A DNA stretch of 64,000 nt. It comes from Lagopus muta (lineage: Eukaryota; Chordata; Aves; Galliformes; Phasianidae). Location of the stretch: the NCBI RefSeq assembly GCF_023343835.1, contig NC_064433.1, positions 73,760,823-73,824,822 of the forward strand, written 5' to 3'. The position numbers were made by a program, and so were the translations under genes. The notes under the pieces were generated by a model. It saw only the letters and a program-made list of their open reading frames with translations. It was not told the DNA's origin and did no database searches. Positions 23,257 through 36,300 of this stretch are shown one piece after another; within the stretch, counting starts at the first letter, position 1, and every line of letters begins with the position of its first letter.

Positions 23257-23485
23257 TCACCAAGATTGGAAAAGATCTCTGAGATCATCCAGTCCAACTG
23301 TCCTATCATCAATATTTCATCACTAAACTGTGTCCTCCAGTACAACACCTAAACATTTCTTTAACACCTCTAGGGATAGTGACTCCACCACCTTCCTGGG
23401 CAGCCTGTACCAGCACCTAACCATTCTTTTGGAGAAGTATTTCCCACCATTTCCTGAATTTCCCCTGGCACAACTTCAAGCCATA
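23257..23485 (-). mobile_element. CR1 3' fragment, minus strand
   Basis: The minus-strand CR1 3' terminal sequence is recognisable by the ATCATCCAGTCCAACTG block (23284), the CACCACCTTCCTGGGCAGCC block (23387), and the following CR1 3' UTR pattern. It is heavily truncated. Confidence 0.85.
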
Positions 23486-23646
23486 ACAAAGAATGCCTGC
23501 TTTCTAACAATCCAACATGAGTGTCAGAGAGTTTCCTGACAGACTGATTTACAGTATCACTGTTAGCTTGGAAGCACAAATGCACTGGATCTCACTTCTG
23601 CATGTAGCTAGAAGAAACTTGTTTGTGATAAACTGCTCTGAGGCTG

Positions 23647-24187
23647 TGTTGTGGTTTTATGATTTGTGATTGACATTCCACATCATATCTTCATGTAATC
23701 CACTGGGAGTTAAAGAGTTAATGCTGCAGTTCTGTGGACTATCCATAGCTCTGGTATCCTGGATACAGAAGAGAAGAATGAACTACAGATCCCAGAAAAC
23801 TTAATTATTCAATTTCCATTCTCTGTTCAGAGGACTATATAAAACTGGCTGGGAGTCACAAGACAGTCTCATTTTTTGCCCACCTTTGCTTTGTATGTGC
23901 CCTGCCTGTCTCACCTGCAGCATTATAGTAAAGCCTTTGGTTTCAGACACTCTCTCATTTTATTTGATTTATTAGCTTCAGTTCCAATTATATTGTATCT
24001 CATACCGCTATCATATTTAGTAAATAAATTGTTTCCCTTAGATTGTTGACACTGTTTTCTTTTTTCTCATCTAGGCCCATCTCCTTGCCTTTTTCCCTTC
24101 CCCTCTTTCCTTTTTCCTGAGACATGAGACCATGGGTTCTTTCATCTCCTGTCCTGGAATTAGGCCAAACTGGGCCAAACCAAGACA
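23647..24187 (+). mobile_element. Solo LTR (family A), plus strand
   Basis: The 541-bp element begins TGTTGTGG and ends AAGACA. Its flanks GGCTG (23642-23646) and AGCTG (24188-24192) are an imperfect 5-bp duplication (4 of 5). It contains CTATATAAAA (about 23834-23843), a TATA-like box, and further on a TAGTAAAG polyadenylation-like motif. It is similar along its length to the inverted solo LTR at 19925-20428. The presence of a clean TATA box suggests past promoter activity toward CD9. Confidence 0.75.
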
Positions 24188-24192
24188 AGCTG

Positions 24193-24598
24193 TAGCTAAG
24201 CACCTTTGCTTTCTGTGAATGACCTTCCTTATCCTAATATATTATTGTCTTCTGCTGTTATATACATGGCCACAGTTCTAAGGGGATAGTGTAGACATTT
24301 TGCTGGTCAGACACCACTGGCATGGCATCTGTGGGGAGAAACCTCAATGTGGATGTACTACTGGACAGCCAGCCCTCAGTAACGTGAGAATCTTTCTATT
24401 AAATTGACGAATATTAACTTGCCTCTGCATCCTTTCTTCAGTATCGTAAACCTTACACAGAAGTGCTGATGCTTTTCATTACAATTGGCATAGTCAGCAG
24501 GACCTGAGGAAAATAATGCTGTCAAGGGAACTGATCTGGGAGAGATTGCAAATCTGCTGGGGGAAAGAAATCCCAAGGTGTAAGTGAAGCTCCACGTG
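24193..24598. other. Unassigned DNA
   Basis: No gene or repeat is recognised between the solo LTR and the CR1 cluster. Confidence 0.4.
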
Positions 24599-24968
24599 CT
24601 ATAGAATTATAGAATCCTTAGAGTTGAAGGGGATCTTCAAAGGTCATCTAGTCCAGCTCCCCTGCAATGAACAGGGACATCCACAGCTAGATTATGTTTC
24701 CCAGGACCTTATATCCAGACTCACCTTTTGAAAGTCTCCAGGGACAGGGCATCAACCACATCTCTGGGCAACCAATTCCCCTCACCATCCTCACTGTCAT
24801 AGATTTTTTTCTTACATCTAATCTAAATCTACTCTCTTTAAGCTTGAAGCCATTTCTACTTGTTCTATCACCACAGACTCTGCTGAAGAGTTTTTCCTTC
24901 TTTAGATAACTCCTCTCTAGACATTGGAAGGCTGCTATCAGTTTACCTCAGAGCTTTCTTTTCTCCAG
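24599..24968 (-). mobile_element. CR1 3' fragment, minus strand
   Basis: The copy begins TATAGAATTATAGAATCC at its 3' end and runs through the CR1 3' UTR (GTCATCTAGTCCAGCTCC at 24642) to about 24968. There a second CR1 of the same orientation abuts it. Confidence 0.88.
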
Positions 24969-24973
24969 GCTCA

Positions 24974-25668
24974 ATCATAAAATCAACAGGGTTGGTGAAG
25001 ACCTACAGGATCATCCAGTCCAACCATCCACCTATCACCAATAGTTCTCACTTAAACCACATACAATGGAGTGTTTAAAAATGTCCCTTGAACACCACCA
25101 GGATTGGTGATTCCACCACCTCCCTGGGTAGCCTACTCCAGCATTTGACCAGTCTTTCAGAAAAGTATTTCCTAAAGTCCAGTCTGAATCTCTCCTGGTG
25201 CAACTTGAGGCCGTTCCCTCTAGTTCTATCACCAGTTACACAAGAGAAGAGGCTGACGCCCAGCTCACTACAACCTCCTTCAGGTAGTTATAGAGAGCAG
25301 TAAGGTCTCCCCTGAGCCTCCTCTTTTCCAGACTGTGCAATCCCATCTCCCTCAGCCACTCTTCATAAGACTTGTGCTCCAGACCCCTCACCAGTTTCTC
25401 TGCCCTTCTCTGAACACGCTCCAGGGCCTCAATGTCTTTCTTATATTGAGGGGCCCAGAACTGAACACAGTACTCACAGTGCAGCCTCACCAGTGCTGAA
25501 TATAGAGGAATGATCACTTCCCTGCTCCTGCTGGCAGCAAAATTTCTTGGCCGTCTCGGCCAACTGAGCACACTGCTGGCTCATGTTCAGCCAAGAATCA
25601 ACCAATACGCACTCCTGGGGAACATCACTCATGACTGGTAGCCAGCTGGATTTAACTTGGTTCACCAC
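24974..25668 (-). mobile_element. CR1 fragment, minus strand
   Basis: A separate CR1 3' portion begins with CATCCAGTCCAACCATCC near its 3' end. The minus strand at 25236-25571 reads the CR1 C-terminal pattern [20 protein letters not shown]. The 5' end at about 25668 follows the PVMSDVPQECVL segment. Confidence 0.9.
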
Positions 25669-26569
25669 TAAGTCTTTTCTGTGCTTTCTGTTCTGCTTGG
25701 AATTTGAATCTTGATAACTGCCGAACTTCTAATCATGTTCTATTAGAGAGAAATTAATATTGGTAGAACTCAGTTTTCTTTCTTATCAGATTCAGAAGCT
25801 TCCCATTAAAATCAATTGGAACATCCCTGAAATTCAATAAGATTTGTATAGCAACTAGGGTGAAATAAGGACATGTATACAACTAGTCAGTATGGATCAG
25901 TTGATAGGCATGCACTTATCACACCTGATTTTTTTTTGAACAGTGTGCTTATAACTTTATATAAACATAATTGTATAAGTAAGGCAGAAATGACATTTGC
26001 CTCAGCTAGGCTGACACATTAAGTACAACTAAACCCATACTATGCTAAGTGGACACAGTGTTGTTCTGTAGACTGAGAGCCTCTCCACTTGTTGCTAGGT
26101 ACAGTTTTATCAAACAGCGTTTCAAGGTACATTTGAATCTGAGGATCAGGATGTCTCAGGAGCAGAGGCAAGCAAACTATGCATTCAGAGCAGCACAGAG
26201 TGTTATGAATTTTGTTTAACATACCCACACACACACAGGCATCCATTTTAGATAATCCCAGTAAGTGTCAAGCAGAAACTCCCTAAGTAAGTGCACTGTA
26301 ACTTATGGACACTTGAGAGATGGCAAACTCCCAAAAAGCAGAGAGAAGGAGCATACTGGCAGTGGATCCTATAGGTAGGGCCAGCAGACCATCCCCTGCC
26401 AGCCTCTCTCCCGTTTTTATTCTCCCCAGGATCTGCAGGGCTTTTATCACTTGCACATAGTACCCGCATGGCCAACGCATGATACAGAGCCCAAGTGGGA
26501 CACCTGCTTGCAAAACAAGGTTCCCGACACATCGAGGTAGTGTGAAACTGCCGTGCACAACGGCAGCCA
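25669..26569. other. CD9 upstream flank
   Basis: This is about 0.9 kb of sequence immediately upstream of the CpG-rich promoter. Minus-strand open frames (up to 143 codons at 26248-26679) look like GC-driven chance frames. No repeat is recognised. Confidence 0.5.
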
Positions 26570-27340
26570 GGTAGTAGCGCACCCTCTCCTCTGCCCGTCC
26601 TGGGAAAGCCCGCCCCCCCCTCCTTCCCCCTGGCCCCCGGAGCCCCGGGGCTGCGGCAGGTGCAGGCAGCAAGAGACATTGAGCCTGGGCGTGGACAAGG
26701 GAGGGGAGAAGGCCGGGCTGGAGGGGCTGGAGACAGTAGGCGGGCAGGGACTTGACGGGGCAGTACTTAAGGAGTGGTGCGTGCCAAAGCTGTTCTTTGT
26801 GTGCTTGTCCTTACGTCTACTCGTTGCTATACCTCAGCAGGATGCCTGTCAAAGGAGGCACTAAGTGCATCAAATATTTGCTCTTTGGCTTCAACTTCAT
26901 ATTCTGGGTAAGAGACCCGTGCCTGAATTCGGGAGGGGACCCTCTCTAGCGCTTCCCCGACGGGACCTCACCCGGGAGGGAGCTGAGATCTGCTCTGACC
27001 GCTCAGAGTGGGAGCGGGAGCGGCAGCGGTTGTTGCAGTTTGCTTGTTTTGGGATTTGTTTCTTCCTAGTTCTTTTTCCCCTGCCCATAGAGGAGACACG
27101 CTGTGCTCTCTCCTCTGTCCCGTCGAAGCCTCTACGGGTCGGGAGCGTCTGCCCCGCCCTCGTCGAGCCGGTATTACAGGGCTCCTGGAGTAGGGGCCAC
27201 AGCCGCGCTGCTCTCCCTGGAGCCCGTCCTGATTCGCCGGTTTAGAAACGGCCGGAAGCGTTCACGAGAGCCCTGCAACTAAGTGCTGAGGAAGGGTTGG
27301 GGCCGTCCGTGCTCGGGAGCGGGGCACAGTCGGGTGCGGC
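26570..27340 (+). promoter_or_regulatory. CD9: CD9 CpG-rich promoter region and 5' UTR
   Basis: This is the most GC- and CpG-rich stretch of the window and it brackets exon 1. It contains GC-box-like runs (GCCCGCCCCCCCC near 26608), an E-box-like CAGGTG near 26658, and many CpGs from 26950 to 27330 in the start of intron 1. No good TATA box precedes the ATG, so dispersed initiation upstream of 26842 is likely. The transcription start is not determined. Confidence 0.7.
26842..26907 (+). CDS. CD9: CD9 coding exon 1
   Basis: The exon encodes residues 1-22: the cytoplasmic N-terminus ([12 protein letters not shown]) and the start of transmembrane segment 1. The ATG at 26842 is preceded by CAGG and sits just inside the CpG-rich region. 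The donor is GTAAGA at 26908, and the exon ends in phase 0 after TGG. The start is supported by the conserved CD9 N-terminus. Confidence 0.95.
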
Positions 27341-30300
27341 CTTCAGAGATTTCTTGTGCTGTCAGGAGGAGCCTGAGTAGAACTCACAGCCAGCTCATGT
27401 TTTCTTTTTAGGGTTTTTTTTTGTTTGTTTTGTTTTGTTTTGTTTAGAGCTATAGTTGGAAAAGACAGGCTGCATATCCTACTTGTGTTACTGTGTGATG
27501 CAACTGGATGGGAAGGCAGCTTTCCCAACACTGTACCACGAAGCTGCTCTTCTTGGCAGTATGGAGGCTGTTTTGGTGTGTAGACTATTGGGGGTACTGA
27601 ATTAAATCCTTGCAAGGTAGCATTTGAAGTCACTGTTGTCTTATGCATTAACTTTTCTTGGTGGGACCCCTGGGTAAAGCCAGAGCTTCTGCATCAGATC
27701 TTTGAGGCAGTGCCTCCTAAAGAAAAGCCTAAAATGATTCAATATGTAGTAGCATAGAACAAGTAGGAGTTGTATCTCTAGCATGGCTTTGGGTACAAAT
27801 ACCTCATGTGTACAGCAGTATTGAGAAGCATGACGTACCTTATGTTCAAGCTGCTGAAAGGACATCTGAATTTATTGGTGTTTGCCTTCTGGGAAAAGTA
27901 TAGAGGAAACACAGTGTGACTTCCTGTGTGCTGGATGTATAAGTGTGAGGGTAAAGGGAATTTGTTTGAGAAGCAATTCTTCCTTATTTCAAATAAAAAA
28001 ACAAATTTTCTCTGCTGTCTGCTGCTGCAGAGAACTGCACGTGTGACATTTTTATGCTTATCGCCCTCTGAAGAGGAGAAAATAAATTAGAATTTTATAA
28101 AGAAAGCAATTCTATGATCAACTGTAGTACTACACATGGAATAGCTATAGATCCAGTGTTAATGCCATAATCGTTCTGATCTCTTAAAAACAGGTTTCAG
28201 TACAGCTTAAAACAAAGAGTTCAGAGGCTGCAATTAAGGGAAATCAAGGGAATTTATGCAGAAGAAGGTTATAGTGGCAAGATAAAGAAAATCCTAGACT
28301 GTTTAGGATAGTGAGGAGGGAGTTTAGTTTGGAGGCATATAATTGCTAAAAAAGGAGCTGAACTGCATATTAGCTGAAGCCCCTGAATCAGTGAGCTGCT
28401 AAACTTCCTGTTGAGTCATGAAAAAAGGTTGATGCCTTCTTTGTCTAATGCAGCCCTGCTGAAAAATACCTGGGAGTATTAGTAGATGGAAAGCTGGGTA
28501 TGCATTAGCAATGCACCCTTGCAGCCGGAAAACTAACTGTACCCTTGGCTACACTTCTTTTGATGCAGACAGTAGGTCAATGGAGATGATCCTGCCCGTC
28601 TACTCTGTGCTGGAGTAATGCATCCAGATGTGGAGTTCTCAGTGCAGGAGTGGTGGGTGAAGGAAATGCTTCTGGCCTGCAGAATCATGTGCTGACACTG
28701 CATATGCCTAGGGAACTCTTGCAGTGAAGCATCTGCAACCCTAAAAGGCAGAATGGCCTTTCCAAGGGTAATAATGATCCAAACATGGGAAAAGGATGGG
28801 TAAAGGTCCTGTAAGAGAAGAATTTGAGAGAGATCTTAGAATGGCTTGAGTTGGGAGGGATCTTAAAGATCATCTAGTTCCAACACTTCCTACTGTAGGC
28901 AACTCTGTCACCTGCAAGATTATGCATCCCAGGACTCCATCCAATTTGGCCTTGAGTACCTCCTGGGATGGGGCATTCGTGACTTCTCTAGGCAACATTT
29001 AAGAAAGTCTTTCCATAGTCATCTTATCTTTCTGGAGGTGAAAAATCGGACTGTGCATAAATAAGTGCCATTTTTATACCAAACCTGGAAGTCTGATCAA
29101 ATGTTTGGCTGTGAGACACAGAGGATGGAAGGAATGCCCGTTATAGGGACCTCAACAGACACAAAGTGTGGGTCTAGGTAAACCTAATGAGGTTCAACAC
29201 AGCAAAGTGCAGAGTTTTGCACTTGGGACTGAGGAATCCCAGGCATCCATACAGACTGGAAGGAGCAGTCCTTCCAGACAGCAGCCCTGCAGAAGAGGAC
29301 CCGGGGGTCCTGATGGATGAAAAACTTAACATGAGCCAGCAGCGTGCTCTTGCAGCTCAGAAAGCAAATGGTATCCTGGGCTCCATCAGAAGAGGGTTGG
29401 CCAACAGAAACAGGGAATTGACTGTTCCTCTCTACTCCACCCTTGCGAGGCCCCATCTGGACTACTGTGTCCAAGTGTGGAGCCCCCAGTACCAGAAAGA
29501 CAGAACTGTTAGAGAGGGTCCAGAGGAGAGCCACAAATATGATCAGGGGACTAGAGCACCTCCCCTACGAGCACAGGCTGAGGGAGCTGGGCTTGTTCAG
29601 CCTGGAGAAAAGAAGGCTGCAGGGTGACCTCATTGCAGCCTTTCAATACCTAAAGGGAGCCTACAAATAAGAGGGGAATCAAGTCTTTGAAAGCGTTGAT
29701 ACTGCAGGACAAGGGGAAATGTTTTTAAGTTGAGGGAGGGGTTGGGGAGATTTAGGTTGGATGTCAGGGGCAAATTCTTTACAGAGAGAGTGGTAAGGTA
29801 CTGGAACAGGCTGCCCAGAGAGGTTGTGGATACCCTGTCCTTGGAGGTGTTCAAGGCCGGATTGGATGGAGCCCCGGGCAGCCTGGTCTAGTATTGGCAG
29901 CCTTGCTGTGGCAGGGGGGTTGCAGATTCATGATCCTTGAGGTCCCTTCCAAGCTGGGCCATTCTGTGATCCCCAAGAGGAGTAAAAAAGCCTTTGCTTT
30001 ATTCTACATAGCCCAAAGTTCTGGCATTCTGTTGTCCAAGAGCTACTTAACATTGTCCGCATTGCTATAGTTAGAGCCAGTGTGCCTCCTGAACCAGCAG
30101 AAAGTGCAGATTGCTTGAAGTGTGATGAAGTTCATATTTATTTTTAAAACAGTTGTCCTCAAAAGGACAAGTGAAGAATTTAAATGGCCTGCAACAAACG
30201 TACAGATATGCACAAACGGTATATTAAGTGACATATTATCTCTCTTCAAAAGAGATTTGAGAGAGAACAAGAGGAGACAATAAGGGTGTCAGGGGTTACT

Positions 30301-33300
30301 AAGACCAAAAGTGGGAAACAGAGTTGAAGCTGTTTTCCAAGAAGATAAATGCCTATAAATGCTGGCAAGCCAAGTAAAAATGCAGTAAGGCAAGCTGGAA
30401 TTGAGCTTTACAGTAACTTGCAAAATAAATAAATAAATAAATCCAAATAATTTACTCCCTCTTTAGAGGCACTAGGACCAGGAGGCCTTCCAGAGTCCTT
30501 AAATGCAGTAGCCAATCCAGGTGTAAGCAGGTTAGTAGGAAGATACTGCAAAACTTGACTTTGCTTGGCATGTTTGAGGAACACGTGGGATGTCCTGTGG
30601 AATAACCTGTCCGTGACACCATATCCATCTTGGGATTAATCTCCTGATGGAAGAGTAGTGAAATAACAATAAAAAATGCTGACTAAAAACTTGCCAGAGT
30701 CATAACAGTTATTTCAGAACTATAAATAAATGTGCTGTGCTTAGGTAAAACCTCTGGCTTACTGCTCACCTTAGGGACAGGGAACTGGAGTGCAGTAGAC
30801 ATTATTTACAGCTCCTATAAAAATAGAATAGTGGCATATATGGTGCCTCTGGAATAGACTGAGAAGATTCTCTTTATAAAAAGTTGGTGTACAGATGGAG
30901 ATGTGATGTTATGCAACAAAGAATGGCTACTGTAAGGAATTTAAGATGCAGTTTGCTTTGAAGCCTTCAAAAGCCTGAATGCTGGAGGAGGAGTGAATGC
31001 ATATTACTACTAGTTTACTTTTTGTATGTCCCCTAGAAGTTTAAGGGCTCTTTGGGGATGCTAAGCAGTCCTGGAGTGACTTACCAGCATGATGCCTATT
31101 AACAAGAACTGTCAGAAGGAGGATCTGGGGAACTTACAAGCCTGTAAGCATGATTTCGGTATTGGATAAGGTCGTGAAGCAGATTATGTGTGTTCCCATG
31201 GCAAGTGCAGACAACTGGGGAATTTGGTCATGGATTTGTGAAAGACAGATCCTGCTTGACCAACCGGATCTCCTTCTGTGACCAGGTAACCAACCTAGCA
31301 GATGAGGGAAAGGTTGTAAATTTAGTCTACCTAGACTTTAGTAAAGCTTTTGACTGTCTCCCACAGCATTCCCTTGGAGAAGCTGTCTGCCTGTGGATTG
31401 GATAAGTGTACTCTTTGCTGTTTAAGAAAAAGTAAAAAATAAAAATACCAGCTGAGCCCAGAATGGGATGGAGTTAAATCCAGTTGGTATCTGGTCACTA
31501 GTAGTGTTCCCCAAAGATCAGTACTGGGGCTAGTCCTCTTTATTGATGATCTGGATAAGGGGATTGAGTGCACCTTCAGTAAGATTGCAAATGGCACCAA
31601 GATGGGAGGAAGTGTTTATCTGGGGTAGGAAGGCCCTATGGAGGTGTCTGAATAGGCTGTATTGATAGTCTGAGATCAGTTGCTTCAACTAGACCAAGTT
31701 CTGGGTCCTGCACTTCAATCACAACAACACAGTGCTGCGGAGTATTGGGGAAGCTGCATGGAGAAAAAAATGAGAGTGCTACTCAACAGGTGGCTGAACA
31801 TGAGTCACCACTGGGCCCAGGTTGTCAACAAGGTCAATGGCATTGTGTCTTGTGTTAAACACAGCACAGTTAGTAAAACTGGGGAGGTGATGTCTGTCTA
31901 TACTCAGCACTGGTGAGGCTGTGAATCTAGTACTGCATTCAGTTTTGGGCCTTTGATTCAAGTTCAGTATTTGGAGAAATTTCTCAAATGTGGTGAGATT
32001 GGAACAAGCTGCCCAAGTAAGTGGTAGAGTCACCATCCTTGGAAGAAAAGGGTAGATGTGGCACTCAAGGACATGATTTAGTGGATGTGGTGGTGATGGG
32101 CTGACTGTTGGATTACATCATCTTGGAGGTCTTTCCAACCTTAATGATTCTATTATTCTTTTCCAGTAGAACTATCTCCATCTTTGCATAGCCTCTACTG
32201 CTCAACATGTGAATTGGGAGATCAGTCTGGGGAAATAACACTGCCTGCCCTGCTTTGTTCTGATGCCCTTCCCAGAAAGCACACACATGGGATACTCAGC
32301 TAGATTCTGAGCATAGCCAATTTGATAACTTTTATTTCTTCTTTTTTTTCTTGCTGTTTTGATCAATGTACTCCTACCTGGACTTGCACACTGCTATTCT
32401 GTCATATCAACACTGGCTGTATCATACTTAGTAATAAAAACCATACCAGTTCCTTTTTTTTTTTTTTTTTAAAGTTCGAGATGGTGTGGGGAAGGGAGAT
32501 GTAGAGGTTTGTAAACAACTAATAGATTTTCACAGCTTGAGTCTGGCAAGAAAATGGTGGAAACTTCCCATAATGTGCCTTAAACCTGAGTGGTGTTCAC
32601 TTTGCTCTGAACAACCTTAGTCTGAGCGTATGCCGATTACCTCAATCTGTGTTATGAATTATTGTTCCCACTGAGCTTCCATAGCTTGCTGGGCTGACAT
32701 GGGGCAGGTGGCAAATAAATGTGAGACAGCTCCTAGTGCGACTGTGTGTACGGTCTTGCACCTGCATGCTATCCCACTGGCTTTCCCTTCCTGAACAGAA
32801 GTCAGGGCTTGCATCATTAAGCTTAAATGCCTGTTTTTTCCCTGGTGAATTTCCTGGCATACAAAGATGTCTTCTGCTAATGTTTACAACTTAATGTGTT
32901 TATAACCATGGAAGTTTTACAGTATATGCTCAGAGTTCATGCAGTCTTTGCAAGGATTCACTTTCTTGCTCCTTTCTACAGCAAGGCAACTGTCCTGACC
33001 AGGTTTTCTACTTGGAATCTTTCAGTTATAAACAAGTCCTTTACTCTAGAAGATCTCCTTTTAAAGCAAGATTAGTTGGATCAGGCTTGGAGAGCTCTTC
33101 TTTGATAATTTGGAGTTTATCTGTGACTTTATTCTGGGCCACAATCCTGCTGTTTATATTGCTCTTGAGACAGCCAGATCAGTGTTTTGATTTTGCTGTT
33201 CAAAGAAAATGTATAGGAACTGCTGAATCACTGCCGGAATCTCTGATTAATCACCTGAGGCAAGCAATGAGTCAGCCATAGGAGCACAGGTGAAGGCAAT

Positions 33301-36300
33301 TCAGCTGTGATGCCAGAAGGCACGGAGCCTGGCTCCACCTCTCCTAGACCCATTTAAGAGCTGACTACCAGTGGGGAAGGATCTCTTTTGGAGATCCACT
33401 CCACTGGAGTTTTCCACATGAGCCCAGGATACAGGTGAGTGTACCTATCATTTCTGTTTCCTGCTTTGGTGTAACAACTACATAGCCAAACTCGCTGCTA
33501 TACCGTAACATCTGTATATTCATTAATTGTACACCAGGTAAGCAAAATATACTAACTTTACATTGTGTCCTTCCTATGGAATTTCTTTAAATGGTTCAAG
33601 GGGGAGGACGTTACGCCCCCCTAGATAAAATGATTCCACGGCAGATCCCAGGATTTGTGGGATCTCCCTATTATGAATTAGCAGTTAACATTGAAAAATG
33701 GGGTCCCTTATGTGTTGTGACTTAGCAAAGATATACTAATGATGAAAGAAAGACAATTGCTGCTTCCATGATGGCATGGTTGCTATTAAATGCTTTAAAT
33801 CATGCAGAAATTAGAAGTAATACTTTAGAGAATGAACACCAACTTTTGAAAGACCATATCGAAAAGTTAGAGCAAGAACTTAGCGTACTAGAAGGGAAGA
33901 AACCAATTCTGTGTCTTCTATTAGGTCAAGTTCATAACATTCCAATAGACGATGACCAGACTCCTGAATCAATAGACTTAATTGATCAGGAAAATAAAAA
34001 TCTAAATTAAATCTCAAATCTGATTTTGGCAGATCCACTAGAACTCTGTCCTGTCATAACTTAGAAAGCAAAAAAATGTACGGGACAGACTAGCAGGGGT
34101 ACTACCTGATCAGTGGCCTCCTGCCCAGACTCACTTGCACATAACAGCTGTATGCAGCAACAGAATTGATGGATTTAGTACCGCAGTTTTGGCAGAAGCC
34201 TAGAGAAAGTGCGCCAGCCTGGTTATTAAGACTGTGGGATTCTGGAGCAGAAAGTATTATGGTGAATGGCCCAGAAATAGCCAAGTTGGCCACCATGACT
34301 ATCCATCCTGCTCTCAGGCAGAGGTTATATGTGGGTAACAAATATCCTAATGAAAACCATTCTAAAATAGAATGGTTAATGGTGGCCTGCTGTATGGTAA
34401 GGCCAAATAAATCTGGTATACCTCTACATACAGGGATGTGGTCCTCCATGGAGGATTTTCAAAATCATATCCGTGAACTAGGCATAAGGGAAGCAATTTA
34501 TGAAGACACATTTGATGGCCTTGATATGGTCAAATTTTCAGCAGGAATGAGAAACTTAATTCTACAGCAAGCTCCCTCTCATTTATATGGTACTTGTAAA
34601 ATCAATGAAAATTAAGATGTTATAATTACAAAATAAACAAGACAGTTAGGCAAAGCAGATTGTGATAACAAAAAGAGAACAGATAGAAAGCTTACCCCTA
34701 TCCTGGACTCACTTACAAAACTCCAGCAGAGCAGATCTCTAGAAGAGATCCTTCCCTACTGGTAGCCAGCTCTTAAATAGGTCTAGGAGAGGTGGAGCCA
34801 GACTCCACCCCTTCCAGCAGCACAGGTGAATTGCCTTCACCTGTGCTCCTCTGGCTGACTCATTGCTCGACTCAGGTGATCAATCCATTCAGGCCATGAC
34901 TCAGCAGTTCCCATACAGTACTTTCATCTCTACATCAAATCCCCTGTGGCCTCAGAAGCAGTAGTCCAGCAGGCTGCCCAGTTAGTGGCTGACCTAGGAG
35001 AAACAGAACGTCTGCGGACCATGCACAACGTTTAGACATTAGAAGAAGCCGAGGTCCTGCTGGTGACTAAAACCAAGATGCTGGCTACTTGAGCTCCTTG
35101 ATCGGGACCCATAAGGGTTTCCTGAAAACAAATGTTTAATGATTTAATTTGGGTTGGGGTCCAATTTGCTAAGATTGGCCGCCAGCCCAACCATGTCCTT
35201 CTCCAGCTTTGAAGACAACTAAAGGATAATCAAAAATTTCAGAGCTACCCTAAGAAACCAAGGGTAAGGGTTATAGAGAAAATACCAATAACAACATGGA
35301 ACCTAGAAAATTTCATTGTTCATAGCAGGAAAAAAAAAAAAAGCTGCCTCAGGTGTCTCAGGCCATGATGCCTGAGCCACCGGAAGCAAAAGAATTGGCC
35401 CTAGCACAATTCATGGCATGACGAGGGATGTTAGTCCCCCTAGGGCCTCCAGATGGGACCAGAGGCCCTATGTAGAATTAACTATTTGTTGGTCCCGAAA
35501 AAATATTCAGAGTTATGGCATTAGTGGACACCGGAGCAGAAACATCAACTATCTACGGAGTTACAACCAGATTTGATAGAGACAGAGTGACGATTGGTGG
35601 TTTTGGGAGACAGACTATTCCTGTCACCCAAACGTGGTTAAAATTGGGGGTTGGGCATCTCCCGCCTCAGGAGTATAAGGTGTCTATTGCCCCAGTTCAG
35701 GAATACATCTTGAGAATAGATATTCTATGGGGTGTGGCCCTCCAGACAACTGAGGGAAAGTTCAGACTTTGACAGAGTTGTATCAGTATCCAGGAGGTGC
35801 AGGTAATATTAAGAGGCCATGTGAAACATGGGCCTATTTACCTGCTGAAACTGCACCGGATTACTAAAGTATGACAGTATAGATTCCTGGGTGGGCAAGA
35901 TGAAAGATCGAAAATGGTGCATGAATTAGAAAAAGTGGGCATTATAAGACCTGCACACAGCCCATATAACTCCCTCTTATGGCCAGTGCGTAAGTTGGAT
36001 GGCACGTGGAGAATGACAGTGGATTACAGAGAATTAAATAAGGTCACGCTGCCTATTCATGCGGCTGTACCCAATATTGCCTACCTATTAGACACATTGA
36101 GTAGAGAGATAAAAACCTATCATTGTGTCCTAGATTCAGCAAATGCATTCTTCAGTATCCCAATGGCTGAGGAATCACAAGATCAGTTTGCGTTTACATG
36201 GGGAGGCAGGCAGTGGACCTTTCAGGTCCTGCCACAGGGGTAGGTGCATTCACCAACATATTGTCATAATCTAGTGGCACATGACCTGGCTGATTGGAAA

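Noticed and set aside
26248..26679. 143- and 129-codon minus-strand frames upstream of CD9
   Set aside because: They lie in GC-rich promoter DNA, have proline/glycine/arginine-biased composition and no domain; likely chance frames.
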